Assembly (NCBI GenBank): GCA_009835325.1
Contig: VXWP01000043.1
Location: forward strand, 1 to 51,168
Length of the DNA stretch: 51,168 nt
Direction: 5' to 3'
Origin: Gemmatimonadota bacterium
Lineage (GTDB): Bacteria > JAAXHH01
Positions 34,861-44,749 of the stretch are shown one piece after another; position 1 is the first letter of the stretch, and each line of letters starts with the position of its first letter. The position numbers were made by a program, and so were the translations under genes. The notes below the pieces were generated by a model that was given only the letters and a program-made list of their open reading frames with translations, did no database searches and had not been told where the DNA came from.

Positions 34861-35859
34861 CTAACGTCGAAGCCCCGATCCGGTTCCCTCGATCTGCGAT
34901 TCCAGGTCGTCCCGGGTGAACCAGTTGAGCGGTCCGGGAATGGAACAGGAAAGCAAAGCGGCGGCGCGACCGTACTGCAGGGCGGATTGGGTGCAGTCCT
35001 CCAGGTAGCCGAGGAGAAATCCGGCCGCAAAGGCGCTCAGCGCCCCGTCGGTATCGACCGCCTTGATCACCTCCGTTCGCTCCTCATAGGTCTCTCCGGA
35101 CGGGGAAACCGCGACGGCGGACCAGTCCGCGGCTCCCTCGGCGGTCAAGCGATGCTCCACGACGGCCGCGTGCTTCGAATCGAACCGGTTCCGTACCAGG
35201 TCGGCCGCCGCGGTCATCGGGCCTTTGAAACTCCAAATCGTCTCCAGGGTCCGCCGGGTCGTCACAAGGATGGCCGCGGTTTCCACGAGGCCGAGCACGG
35301 TACTGCCGACCACGGTGTCGAGACGCTCCCCTTCAGGCACATCCAGCAGGACGCTGACCGGGTCGTCCGCGGCCAGGGCAGCCCCGAGGGCGGATTCCAG
35401 CCGGCCGGCGTTCGCGGCATCGAGCATCGGCGCCGTGAGATCCAGGTGAAGGACGGCCCCGTCGCGGGCCGCCGTCCAGTCCTCCGCATCGGGAGGGGCA
35501 TCACGAAAGGCGGTACTTTCCATGTCGTACCAGCACCGGGCCGGCCGGGGCGCGCTGCCCGTCTCGGCGTAGCAAAGCCCGGTGCGGCCCCCGGGCACGC
35601 GGACCACGTGCCGGGTGTCCACGCCGTGCTCCCGGACCTTGTTGACGAGTTTCATGCCCAGGGGCGTGTCGCCCACGGCGGAAAGCCAGGCCGTCCGCTG
35701 GCCAAGCCTCGCGAGACCGACCGCCGCCTCCAGCGCGCCACCTGACACGGCCGCGTCGAAGCCGCCGGCCTGCTCGAACCGCTCCCGACCCCGCGGGGTA
35801 AGGCGCAGATATCCCTCGCCCCAGGTCACGACGTCGTACTTTTTACCGCGCTTCCTCAT
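34861..35859 (-). CDS. PfkB-family sugar kinase homologue with altered catalytic motif
   Basis: 332 residues, a typical length for 2-keto-3-deoxygluconate kinase-like members. The N-terminal SGGALEAAVGLARLG corresponds to the sugar-binding Gly-Gly motif. The C-terminal DTDGALSAFAAGFL aligns with the family signature DTTGAGDAFAAGFL. Thus the catalytic Asp of GAGD is replaced by Ser275, and the anion-hole Gly by Leu274. It is either inactive as a kinase, a binding protein, or uses another base. Its ATGA overlaps the recO stop, so it is translationally coupled to recO. Confidence 0.82.
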   Translation of the reverse strand: MRKRGKKYDVVTWGEGYLRLTPRGRERFEQAGGFDAAVSGGALEAAVGLARLGQRTAWLSAVGDTPLGMKLVNKVREHGVDTRHVVRVPGGRTGLCYAETGSAPRPARCWYDMESTAFRDAPPDAEDWTAARDGAVLHLDLTAPMLDAANAGRLESALGAALAADDPVSVLLDVPEGERLDTVVGSTVLGLVETAAILVTTRRTLETIWSFKGPMTAAADLVRNRFDSKHAAVVEHRLTAEGAADWSAVAVSPSGETYEERTEVIKAVDTDGALSAFAAGFLLGYLEDCTQSALQYGRAAALLSCSIPGPLNWFTRDDLESQIEGTGSGLRR

Positions 35860-36641
35860 GGCCTGCGCTCCCGCCCGTCCTCTTCGATGGACTCCAGGAA
35901 TTTCAGCGACTTAAGCTCCCGCCCGTCGTCCATCTGGTACAGGTAGAAGGCGCGGATTGCGCGCTGGATTTCCCGCCGGGACGTCCCGACGGGTTTCAGC
36001 CGGGGCAGATGCTCCAGCGGCATTTCGCGCACACGGGACAGCAACCGGGTGGTGCCCAGGGAGAGCTGCATGGCCTCGCCGTCCTGCGCCTGGCAGTCCC
36101 GGCACAGGATTCCGCCCAGGGACGGACTGAACCGGACCGAGGCTTCCTCCGGGCGCTCCCCGCAACCCAGGCAGGCGGTGAACTCCGGACCGGTGCCGTA
36201 GACATCGGCAAATTCGATCTGAAAGCGCCAGAACAGCATTTCGCACGCGTCCGCGGACAGCCGGTCGATCGCTTCAAGCGTGCGGAAAATCAGTCCGAAG
36301 AGTTGCTCGCCGGGCTCTTCGCCGAGGACGAGCCGGTTCACCAGTTCACAGACGGCGCTGGCATAGGCCACCTTCGTCAGGTCTTCCCCGATTCGCTTGA
36401 AGTACGGCCCCGCCTCGACCTTCGAGAGATTTTGCAGTTCACGGTTCTCGCGATGGTTGTACGATACGGTGATCACGCGAAGCGGTTGGAGCGAGGACGC
36501 CATCCTGCTCTTCGGTCGCCGCGCCCCGCGGGCCACGAGCTTCACCTTTCCGAACGCCCGTGCGTATACCGTGACCAGGAGACTGGTATCCCCCAGCGGG
36601 ATTCGATTCAGAACGATGGCTTCCGAGGATCGTATGGCCAT
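35856..36641 (-). CDS. recO: DNA repair protein RecO
   Basis: 261 residues. RecO anneals single strands and loads RecA with RecR in RecFOR repair. The N-terminal OB-fold (SSEAIVLNRIPLGDTSLLVTVYAR) is followed by a helical domain and a zinc knuckle made of Cys157, Cys160, Cys180 and Cys183. No ribosome site is evident before the ATG. It lies downstream of the ftsB-like gene on the same strand (34-bp gap) and overlaps the PfkB-like gene by 4 bp. Confidence 0.93.
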   Translation of the reverse strand: MAIRSSEAIVLNRIPLGDTSLLVTVYARAFGKVKLVARGARRPKSRMASSLQPLRVITVSYNHRENRELQNLSKVEAGPYFKRIGEDLTKVAYASAVCELVNRLVLGEEPGEQLFGLIFRTLEAIDRLSADACEMLFWRFQIEFADVYGTGPEFTACLGCGERPEEASVRFSPSLGGILCRDCQAQDGEAMQLSLGTTRLLSRVREMPLEHLPRLKPVGTSRREIQRAIRAFYLYQMDDGRELKSLKFLESIEEDGRERRP

Positions 36642-36675
36642 GAGGAGGCCCGGTGGTTCCCGGGAGGAAACCGTT

Positions 36676-37149
36676 TCAGCGGTCTGGATCGGACGTCCTG
36701 GCTTCGGTGGAATCCGTTTCAGCGGAATCTACTTCGGCGGAAAACGTTTCCGCGGGGAATCGGTATATCAACTCGTCCTCCCGGACCATGCCGTGTTCCT
36801 CCCGGGCCCGCCTCTCCAACTCGAAGCGCGTTTGGTCGTCCGTCTCGGCATCGCCCTCCAGTAGTTCCAGTTCGCCGGTCAGCACGCGCTCCCGGGATTC
36901 CAGTTCCTTCAAGTCGGCCTGCAGCCGGGATCGCTGCTCCCTGAGTTTCCACATGTTGTACCAGCCGTAACTGCCGCCGATATAGACGTAGCCGAACACG
37001 ACGGCGATCACGCCGAGGACGATCCACCTCAGCCGGGTCCGCTTCCGGGGCCGCCGCCGCCCGGCCGCAAACGCCCTCGAGGCATCGGATTCCGCCGAGG
37101 CATCGGACGCCCTCGAGGCATCGGATTTGAAAGGCCCCTTATCGGTCAT
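36676..37149 (-). CDS. FtsB/DivIC-family septum formation protein
   Basis: 157 residues, with one membrane helix (WIVLGVIAVVFGYVYIG at 42-58) followed by a coiled coil (REQRSRLQADLKELESRERVL) and the conserved end RAREEHGMVREDELIYRFP. FtsB links FtsL and FtsQ in the divisome. Both tails are expanded by short tandem repeats: SDASRA/SDASAE/SDASRA at the N-terminus and FSAEV/DSAET/DSTEA at the C-terminus. It lies 14 bp downstream of eno, a conserved eno-ftsB order. Confidence 0.85.
   Translation of the reverse strand: MTDKGPFKSDASRASDASAESDASRAFAAGRRRPRKRTRLRWIVLGVIAVVFGYVYIGGSYGWYNMWKLREQRSRLQADLKELESRERVLTGELELLEGDAETDDQTRFELERRAREEHGMVREDELIYRFPAETFSAEVDSAETDSTEARTSDPDR
36703..36762. repeat. 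15-bp tandem repeats at the ftsB-like 3' end
   Basis: Units at 36703-36717, 36718-36732 and 36733-36747 follow TTCGGYGGAATCCGT loosely, with a weaker fourth at 36748-36762. They encode the five-residue repeats near the C-terminus. Confidence 0.7.
37072..37125. repeat. 18-bp triple repeat at the ftsB-like 5' end
   Basis: Units at 37072-37089, 37090-37107 and 37108-37125; the first and third are identical (CGCCCTCGAGGCATCGGA). They encode SDASRA, SDASAE and SDASRA in the cytoplasmic N-terminus. Confidence 0.85.
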
Positions 37150-37163
37150 GGGACGTGCTCCGC

Positions 37164-38492
<1,329 letters not shown>

Positions 38493-38505
38493 TCAACCGC
38501 TCCAT

Positions 38506-38533
38506 ATGTTAACGGCTCCGGGCCATGCGTCAA
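38506..38533 (-). promoter_or_regulatory. Possible promoter of eno
   Basis: Minus-strand TTGACG (38533-38528) and TAACAT (38511-38506) with a 16-bp spacer, about 55 bp before the eno start. Confidence 0.45.
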
Positions 38534-38550
38534 GGACAAGAAGGAAAGCG

Positions 38551-39714
38551 TCACGGCGACTGTTCTTCAGGCGTCTGAAGTTCCCTGAGCTGGCGGGTCA
38601 CCCGGGCCAGTTCGATCAGCATTTCCTCCATGCGCGCCGCGTATTCCCCGGGGTCTTCCTGTTCCTTCCGGGCTCTGAGCTCGTCTATACTCCAACGCAG
38701 ATCCTCCATGCGCGCCTGCAGCGCCTGCCCTCCAGGCGTAACGGTCCCGGCGGCGGCTTCCGGTCCGCCTGGACCGCGTCCGAAGTATATCCTGCCGGCC
38801 AGCGTCCCGTCCGTACCACCGGGTCCCGGTTCCCGGGTACCCCTACCGTCGCCGTTGTCGTCCAGCAGGGCGTGCTCGGTTGCCAGCAGCCCCTGGCCGT
38901 CGTACCACTCCGCGGTCTTGTTCCTCGCATAGACAAAGGACTCCAGTACGGAGACCCGTCCGTCCTTGTCCAGGTCTCCCGCCTGAGCTTTCAGCGCGTC
39001 GAGCAGGTGCTCCGGGAAGACCGTGGACAGCCGTTCGGCGCCGCTTTTGGTCGCCGTTACGATCACGCGGCCCGGACCGGTGAGCGCGTCGATGAAAGGC
39101 GCGCTGGAACTCGCGCCGTTCACCACGACCGTGTACCGGGCCTCGATCTCGCCGAGCGCGTCGCGAAGCGTGTCCGCCGTCAGGTCGGGGCCGGGTATGT
39201 TCAATCTGGGGCCCGTGCCCGTGGCGCTGCCATGGCCGATCAGCAGGACGAACAGATCGTCGCCGGGACGCACCAGGCGCGCAAGCTCGGCCAGGACGGC
39301 GCGGATCTCCTCGAGCGTGGACTTCACGGCCGGGGGGCCGCCTGCGGCGTCAGGATCCTCGACCAGCAGGTACAACCGGTCTTCCGGGAAACCATGTTCG
39401 ACCTTCAATACCTCGAAGAAGCCGCGCGCCCAGGTCAGATGCTGGTCCACGTACTTCTGTTCGCCGCCGAGACCCGCGATCACCAGTCCGTATCGCACGC
39501 CCGACGATGGACCCGCGTGCTTCTTGTCCTGAGGACCGGCCGCATGAGCCCTTTCCGTAGCCGGACGGGCCGCAGGTTGCAGCGAGTCGGCCGCTGGGCG
39601 CGGAGGACCGGCCGCATGAGTCGGCAACCACACGGCCGGCACCAACCCCGCGGACAGCAGGCAAGCGGCCAGCAGGGAAGCGGTCATGCCCTTTGCCAGG
39701 CAGACCATGCCCAT
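38551..39714 (-). CDS. Caspase/legumain-fold (clan CD-like) exported protein lacking the catalytic Cys
   Basis: 387 residues. A hydrophobic N-terminus (TASLLAACLLSAGLVPAVWL) suggests export, followed by a Pro/Ala-rich linker. The central part looks like clan CD: RYGLVIAGLGG, FVLLIGHGS with His161-Gly162, and strand YTVVVNGASSSAP (194-206). In active members a Cys follows that second strand; here it is Ala/Ser. An EF-hand-like loop DLDKDGRVSVLE is at 247-258 and a helical tail ends the protein. The start overlaps the vWA gene stop (TGATG), with AAGGA upstream, so the two are coupled. Confidence 0.7.
   Translation of the reverse strand: MGMVCLAKGMTASLLAACLLSAGLVPAVWLPTHAAGPPRPAADSLQPAARPATERAHAAGPQDKKHAGPSSGVRYGLVIAGLGGEQKYVDQHLTWARGFFEVLKVEHGFPEDRLYLLVEDPDAAGGPPAVKSTLEEIRAVLAELARLVRPGDDLFVLLIGHGSATGTGPRLNIPGPDLTADTLRDALGEIEARYTVVVNGASSSAPFIDALTGPGRVIVTATKSGAERLSTVFPEHLLDALKAQAGDLDKDGRVSVLESFVYARNKTAEWYDGQGLLATEHALLDDNGDGRGTREPGPGGTDGTLAGRIYFGRGPGGPEAAAGTVTPGGQALQARMEDLRWSIDELRARKEQEDPGEYAARMEEMLIELARVTRQLRELQTPEEQSP
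39531..39620. repeat. Exact 18-bp duplication in the caspase-fold gene linker
   Basis: GAGGACCGGCCGCATGAG occurs at 39531-39548 and 39603-39620, 72 bp apart (24 codons), encoding the repeated HAAGP of the N-terminal linker. Confidence 0.75.
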
Positions 39715-41999
39715 CACGACAGTCCTTTCTGGCGTCTCAGGAACCATTCGGCGCTCAGGAAGAGCAGTATGGCCGCGAACAGGAAGGGGGCGTCCCGCAG
39801 GTCCCTTTCGCGGATCGAAGTAGCCGTATCCTCGACGGGCTCGATCAATTCCGTGAGCTGTCCCGCATCGGACAGGGGCAGGTACACGCCGCCCGTGGAC
39901 GCCGCGAGCCTTTCGAGTTCTTCCCGGCGAAGCCCCGCGTTCGTGAATTCGGTGGCCGATGGCGCCACGGTAAACCCGGTCTGATCGCGCAGCAACTCGC
40001 CATCCCCGGAACGGACCGACACCTCCACTTTGTGCATTCCGCCCAGTGAGGGCCGGAACTCGCCCCCGTACATTCCGCTCTTTCCCAGGGCCCGCTCGAG
40101 CCGCACGGCCTCCGTGCGGCCGGCGGGGCCCGTTACGTCGGCCCACACTTCGGCGCCGTCCACCGGTTCGAATTCCGGGTCGAACAAGCGGCTTTCGATG
40201 ACCACCGGCTCGTGTCCGCCGTAGTTCGTCCGGTCCGTGGCGACCGATACCCGCCCGGGGGCGTACAGGGCGGTCCAGCGGACCATCTGGCGCCAGAACC
40301 GTTCGTGCGACTGATCTTCCGACGGAAGATGCATCTGCCAGCGCCACGTGCTGAAACCGGTAAAGGCCATGGATCGCCCTCTTCCGTAACGCTGAACCGC
40401 CAGGATCACGTTCGACCCTTCCAGCGCGTCCGCCATCGGGTCGATCGCCAGCACGGCGGCACCGGGTTTCGCACCTCCGATCCGGTTGTAACCGATCAGT
40501 TCCGGCAACTCGCTCCAGATCGTATTGTTTTCTTCCCGGGTAGACCCGAAACGGAGCAGAGGATGGTCGATCCCTTCCGCGTCCGGTTCAAGGAGAAAAG
40601 CGTGGTCGACGATGCCCATGGCCCAGTCTTCGCCGGTGAGCCGAACCGGCAGCACGTCCTCGATCGGCGTTCCCGCGTACCCGCCTTCCCGGAAGGAACT
40701 CAGTCCGCCCATCATCAGGAAGCCGCCGCCGCGGTCACTCACGAAGGCCTCGGTGAGCCGCAGCTGCTCGGGCGTGAACCAGTCCGCCTCGATATCCCCG
40801 AAAACGACAGCGTCATAGGCAAACAGCTCCTCGCGGCTCCTGGGGTACCCCGCCGTCAGTTCCTGCTTCGGATCCCGGATGCCCTGGCGGTAGATCCTTC
40901 CGTCCGGTGAGATCCGGACTATCGAGACCAGATCGATCCTGGGGTCTTCCTCCAGGGCTCTTCGAATGAACTTGAACTCCCTCCGGGGATATCCCTCCAC
41001 GTAGAGGACCCGTCCGGTTTTCGACCGGTTGTCCAGCAGGAAGGCCTGCGCGTTGTTCTCCGCGATGGTCTCCGCGTTCTGCGGAGCGACTTCGGCCGAA
41101 TATTCGAGAATGCCCGGCGATTCCGGCGAGAGAAACACCTGGACCCGCTGGATGTCGCCGTCCCCGCCCAGGCGCACCGGCACCGTCTCGACCACGCGAC
41201 CGCCCTCCCTGATGTTCAGGTCGACGGACCGGCCCGAATACCCCGAACTGCGAAGGGTGACGACGAGGTCGGTTATGGTACCCTCCGTGACCCTGTCCGA
41301 GGCGGCTACCTTGAGAATCTCCACGTCCCGGTCGATCCGTTCCCGGCCTACGCCCACGGCATGGACCGGCGTGTCCTGCGATGCGAGGTACGCGGCCGCG
41401 TTGGCCAGCTTGTCCGTACCCGTGCCCGTATTGTCCGCGCCGTCGGTCACCAGCACCACGGCGGCCACGGGCAGGTCCCTGAACTCGCCGGCGGCCTGTG
41501 CGAGCGCGCCCGCCATGTCCGTCGCGGTCCCGGAAGCTTCCAGCTCTCCGATACCCGGGACCCGTTCGGTCCGGTCCGCGAACCGGTAGGACCTCAGCCT
41601 GAACTGTGCGGCGAGTTCTTCGAGCAGTCCATCATCCCCGAACCGGCGCTTCACCGCTTCCACGCGCGAAAGGCCTTGCGCCGCGTCCTGGATGCCCATG
41701 CTCCCGGAGTCGTCGAACAGCATCAGGAGGAAACCCCGGCGGGGCGAGACCTCGGACGACACGATGACGGGTTCCATGAGACAGAACACGACCAGCAACA
41801 GGGGCAGTATCTTCAGCCCGGTGAGCAGGGATTTCATCGGCGTAGAGGTCGCCACGGGCATGCGGCGGTAGAACAGGACGACAAGCCCGGCCACGGACAG
41901 GGCGAAAAGGACGATGACCCAGAAAGGGATCGTGGTTCTGAATGACAGGTGCTCGGACGCCCCGATCAGGCCGAGCGCGTAAAGGAACGTATCGATCAC
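39714..41999 (-). CDS. Membrane protein with von Willebrand A domain (BatA-like)
   Basis: 761 residues from a GTG at 41999. Two N-terminal membrane helices (about 25-45 and 62-80) precede a vWA domain with MIDAS residues Asp96, Ser98, Ser100 (DDSGSMG) and LVTDGADN. A glutamine-amidotransferase-like segment follows (GRVLYVEGYPRREFKFIRRAL, AYDAVVFGDIEADWF, GGGFLMMGG). A final helix (APFLFAAILLFLSAEWFLRR) anchors the end. Such proteins accompany MoxR/Bat clusters, but no MoxR ATPase is in view. It is coupled to the caspase-fold gene. Confidence 0.85.
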   Translation of the reverse strand: MIDTFLYALGLIGASEHLSFRTTIPFWVIVLFALSVAGLVVLFYRRMPVATSTPMKSLLTGLKILPLLLVVFCLMEPVIVSSEVSPRRGFLLMLFDDSGSMGIQDAAQGLSRVEAVKRRFGDDGLLEELAAQFRLRSYRFADRTERVPGIGELEASGTATDMAGALAQAAGEFRDLPVAAVVLVTDGADNTGTGTDKLANAAAYLASQDTPVHAVGVGRERIDRDVEILKVAASDRVTEGTITDLVVTLRSSGYSGRSVDLNIREGGRVVETVPVRLGGDGDIQRVQVFLSPESPGILEYSAEVAPQNAETIAENNAQAFLLDNRSKTGRVLYVEGYPRREFKFIRRALEEDPRIDLVSIVRISPDGRIYRQGIRDPKQELTAGYPRSREELFAYDAVVFGDIEADWFTPEQLRLTEAFVSDRGGGFLMMGGLSSFREGGYAGTPIEDVLPVRLTGEDWAMGIVDHAFLLEPDAEGIDHPLLRFGSTREENNTIWSELPELIGYNRIGGAKPGAAVLAIDPMADALEGSNVILAVQRYGRGRSMAFTGFSTWRWQMHLPSEDQSHERFWRQMVRWTALYAPGRVSVATDRTNYGGHEPVVIESRLFDPEFEPVDGAEVWADVTGPAGRTEAVRLERALGKSGMYGGEFRPSLGGMHKVEVSVRSGDGELLRDQTGFTVAPSATEFTNAGLRREELERLAASTGGVYLPLSDAGQLTELIEPVEDTATSIRERDLRDAPFLFAAILLFLSAEWFLRRQKGLS

Positions 42000-42093
42000 G
42001 GTGTTTACCAGGTGGGGTTACCATCGAACGGGAAGCGACGGTCCGGCCGGGCAGCCCGCCAGGGAGCGCCGCCGGCCCCGTATAGACATCGGT

Positions 42094-42123
42094 ATTGAAA
42101 AGGTAAACGGGCGGAACTGTCAA
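42094..42123 (-). promoter_or_regulatory. Possible promoter of the vWA/caspase-fold unit
   Basis: Minus-strand TTGACA (42123-42118) and TTCAAT (42099-42094), with an 18-bp spacer, about 95 bp before the GTG start. Confidence 0.45.
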
Positions 42124-42205
42124 TACAAATAAGGCGTCCGGCGTGCCGGAGCAGGCTATGCTGGAAGTGCCGTCGGATGCCGCAGAAAGACCGGCCTGAA
42201 AGCCC

Positions 42206-42234
42206 TTGACAGCGCGGGGGAGCATACCTAATTT
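42206..42234 (+). promoter_or_regulatory. Possible promoter of the cytochrome c gene
   Basis: TTGACA at 42206-42211 is perfect; the -10 is weak (TAATTT at 17 bp, or CCTAAT at 15 bp). It lies about 80 bp before the cytochrome start. Confidence 0.35.
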
Positions 42235-42312
42235 CCCCGAACCGCCTGTGGCGCGGGGAAGGCCCGGAGACGCGCAACAGAGTCCGCAATGCCCACGACG
42301 AAAGGAGTCGCG

Positions 42313-42684
42313 ATGAAACGGATCATACCGGTGATTGCCGCCTGCTTCGTGATGACGGTCCTGGTCGACGCAACCGTGGACGCCCAGCGCACCCCCCAGA
42401 ACGTCCAGGTCCTGACGGATCTCTCGACCCGGGATATACGCGAATACATGAAGTCGGTCAGCAGCGGCATCGGGGAAAAGTGCGACTACTGCCACAATCT
42501 GAAAGACTACGCCAGCGACGAAAAGGAAACGAAACTTATCGGCCGCGAGTTCATCAGGCTCGTGGAGCAGGTCAACGAGCAGGTGACGGCCATCAACAGC
42601 AACGTCATGAAGAAGGAAGACCTGCAGCTGGTAACCTGCTACACCTGCCATGCCGGTGAACTCACCATCATTTCCGAAGAGTAG
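42313..42684 (+). CDS. Small diheme cytochrome c, reaction-centre-cytochrome-like
   Basis: 123 residues with a signal peptide (about 1-25). Two CxxCH haem sites occur: CDYCH at 57-61 and CYTCH at 109-113. The upstream Met46 (REYMKSVS) is placed like the distal ligand in CytoC_RC (PF02276) repeats, which are widespread in non-phototrophs. It is a periplasmic electron carrier; partners are unknown. The start at 42313 is chosen for the AAAGGAG site 7 bp upstream; the frame also opens at 42289. The DUF4412-like gene follows after 48 bp. Confidence 0.85.
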   Translation: MKRIIPVIAACFVMTVLVDATVDAQRTPQNVQVLTDLSTRDIREYMKSVSSGIGEKCDYCHNLKDYASDEKETKLIGREFIRLVEQVNEQVTAINSNVMKKEDLQLVTCYTCHAGELTIISEE

Positions 42685-42732
42685 GCATCCTTCGCTTTTC
42701 GCAACCTTCGAACCAGACGGGGTCAGACAGAC

Positions 42733-43440
42733 GTGACAAGATACGCGGCGATCCCATTGCTGATGGGCCTCGTCCTGGCGCCCTTTACATCGGCATCGGC
42801 CCAATCACAGGAAGGCGCCTTCGAAGGCAGCCTCGACTTCAGCGTGGCGTTCAGCGGCGGCAACATGCAGGAACGTGCCCAGGTCACCATGCTGGTGCCC
42901 GAGTCGTACACCCTCTACATCAAGGGCGGCCAGACCAAGATCCTCATGCGGGGCGGCATGATCGGCCTGACGATGGGTGAAGTCATCATTGACGGCTCGT
43001 CGGGCCGCGGATTCGTCATCAGCCACATGAACAGCAAGGCCTACGAGATCGTCGCGGACCCGAACCTGAAAGAGCGGGCCGCGCCGGTCATCGTCGACGA
43101 GAACGAAACGACCGTCATCGCCGGCTACGAATGCAGGAAGTACAGAATCACCCGGGCCAATCCTTCCGGCGCGATGACCCAGTACATGTGGGTCACCGAC
43201 GCGATCCAGCTGGACCTGGCCGCTTCCCTCGGAAACGCGTTGAAGGACAGCATGCCCTTCTGGACCGAGGGCCTGTCCGGATTCCCGCTGCGGATCACCA
43301 CGTCCTTCCCCGGGACGGCCATGTCCATGACCCTGACCGCGACCGACGTAAAACCCCACGTCGTCGACCCGTCCATATTCGTCGTCCCGGCCGGTTACGC
43401 CATCGAGGCCATCAACCCGGGGCAGCTTTTCGGAAGATGA
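42733..43440 (+). CDS. Exported DUF4412-like protein
   Basis: 235 residues from a GTG start. A signal peptide ends near SASAQ. EGSLDFSVAF, YTLYIKGGQTKILM, VISHMNSKAYEIV and GYECRKYRIT are in the order seen in DUF4412 proteins, which are predicted periplasmic beta-rich, lipoprotein-carrier-like folds. No catalytic residues can be named. It is between the cytochrome and dehydratase genes; a functional link is not evident. Confidence 0.7.
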   Translation: MTRYAAIPLLMGLVLAPFTSASAQSQEGAFEGSLDFSVAFSGGNMQERAQVTMLVPESYTLYIKGGQTKILMRGGMIGLTMGEVIIDGSSGRGFVISHMNSKAYEIVADPNLKERAAPVIVDENETTVIAGYECRKYRITRANPSGAMTQYMWVTDAIQLDLAASLGNALKDSMPFWTEGLSGFPLRITTSFPGTAMSMTLTATDVKPHVVDPSIFVVPAGYAIEAINPGQLFGR

Positions 43441-43509
43441 CGCGGGCCGCCCAGCCTGATTCCACGGTAAACGCGTGAACGGGGCGTGGCCCCGGCGCCG
43501 GGAGTCGTC

Positions 43510-44649
43510 ATGAAAATCGCATCCGTCGATCAGTTCTTCCCCCGTCACCGGACTCGCCTCGTCAGGATCACCACGGACACGGGCCTTGAAGGCTGGGGAG
43601 AGTCCACCCTCGAAGGGAAGCCCGAGAGCGTGGAAGGCGCGGTGCGTGAGCTTGCCGACTATCTCCTCGGCAAGGACCCGCTGCGCATCGAGCATCACTG
43701 GCAGCACATGTACCGCTCGGCCTTCTTCCGCGGCGGCGCCATCCTCATGACCGCCCTGTCCGCCCTGGACCAGGCGCTCTGGGACATCGCCGGCAAGCAT
43801 TACGGCGTTCCCGTCTACAAGCTGCTCGGCGGCGCCGTGCGGGACCGCATCCGCGTCTACGCCCACTGGGGCATCGGCAACCTGTCCGAGGAAACCCAGG
43901 CCGCGGCCCGGGACCGGCTGGACATGCTGCTGGAGAGCGGGTACACGGCCTTCAAGACCGGCCCCGGCGGCAAGTGGCGGGGCCATGAGCCACCGGCGGT
44001 CATCGACGAGTTCGTCGAATGCGCTTTTCTCATGCGGGAATGGGTGGGGCCGGACGTGGAACTCGCCTTCGATTTCCACGGGAAGATGACCCCCGCCCTG
44101 GCCATCGAGATCTGCCACGAGATCAAGGACATGCGGCCCATGTTCGTGGAGGAGCCGGTGCCGCAGGAGAACGTGGACGCCCTCAAGCTCGTATCGGACC
44201 ACGTCACCTTCCCCATCGCCACGGGCGAGCGGCTGCTGAGCCGCTGGGAGTTCCGCCAGGTCTTCGAGAAGCAGGCCGCGGCCTACATCCAGCCGGACGG
44301 ATCCCACGCCGGCGGCATCACCGAACTGAAGAAGATCGCCAACATGGCCGAGGTCTACTACATCCACGTGCTGCCCCACTGCGCCATCGGGCCCGTGGCT
44401 TTCACGTCCTGCATGCACGTGGACGCCGTGATCCCGAACTTCCTCGCCCAGGAACAGGTGGACTGGGCACTCGGCGGGGACATCCTGAAGGAGCACTGGA
44501 AGGTCGTCGACGGCCATATCGAACTGTCCGACAAGCCCGGGCTGGGCATCGAGATCGACGAGCAGGCGATCCGCGAACGGGCGCCGTACCGGGAGGAACT
44601 GGGCGGCGAGCATTTCTACGACTCGGACGGCAGCGTGGCGGACTGGTAA
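43510..44649 (+). CDS. Mandelate racemase-family sugar-acid dehydratase (galactonate dehydratase-like)
   Basis: 379 residues from the ATG at 43510 with GGGAG 6 bp upstream. A typical capping domain (1-110) ends in LSALDQALWDIAGKHYGVPVYKLLGG. Barrel metal ligands lie in LAFDFHGK, MFVEEPV and TGERLLSRWEFR, and the late His in HVLPHCAIGPVAFTSC. This pattern is closest to D-galactonate dehydratase, which produces 2-keto-3-deoxy-galactonate; other acid sugars cannot be excluded. A 26-bp exact repeat copies its 3' end further downstream. Confidence 0.87.
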   Translation: MKIASVDQFFPRHRTRLVRITTDTGLEGWGESTLEGKPESVEGAVRELADYLLGKDPLRIEHHWQHMYRSAFFRGGAILMTALSALDQALWDIAGKHYGVPVYKLLGGAVRDRIRVYAHWGIGNLSEETQAAARDRLDMLLESGYTAFKTGPGGKWRGHEPPAVIDEFVECAFLMREWVGPDVELAFDFHGKMTPALAIEICHEIKDMRPMFVEEPVPQENVDALKLVSDHVTFPIATGERLLSRWEFRQVFEKQAAAYIQPDGSHAGGITELKKIANMAEVYYIHVLPHCAIGPVAFTSCMHVDAVIPNFLAQEQVDWALGGDILKEHWKVVDGHIELSDKPGLGIEIDEQAIRERAPYREELGGEHFYDSDGSVADW

Positions 44650-44724
44650 CCCGGCGGACTGGGCGGACGCAGCGCTTTCCGGCCGATCATGCGGGCCAGG
44701 CGGACTGGTAACCCGGCGGACTGG
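44637..44724. repeat. Exact 26-bp direct repeat spanning the dehydratase stop codon
   Basis: A 26-bp sequence starting GGCGGACTGGTAACCC is at 44637-44662, covering the last codons and TAA stop of the dehydratase, and again at 44699-44724 in the intergenic spacer. Confidence 0.9.
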
Positions 44725-44749
44725 TAGCCTGAAGAGACGGGGAGATTCC

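Larger units (their letters stand above)
42000..42312. other. Divergent intergenic region, vWA gene / cytochrome gene
   Basis: About 313 bp containing a promoter candidate in each direction, at 42094-42123 (minus) and 42206-42234 (plus). No gene is visible. Confidence 0.5.

Noticed and set aside
34530-34919. Plus-strand frame of 129 codons across the sigma-like leader
   Set aside because: It runs through the tandem repeats and into the PfkB gene on the other strand, and shows repeat-derived sequence only.
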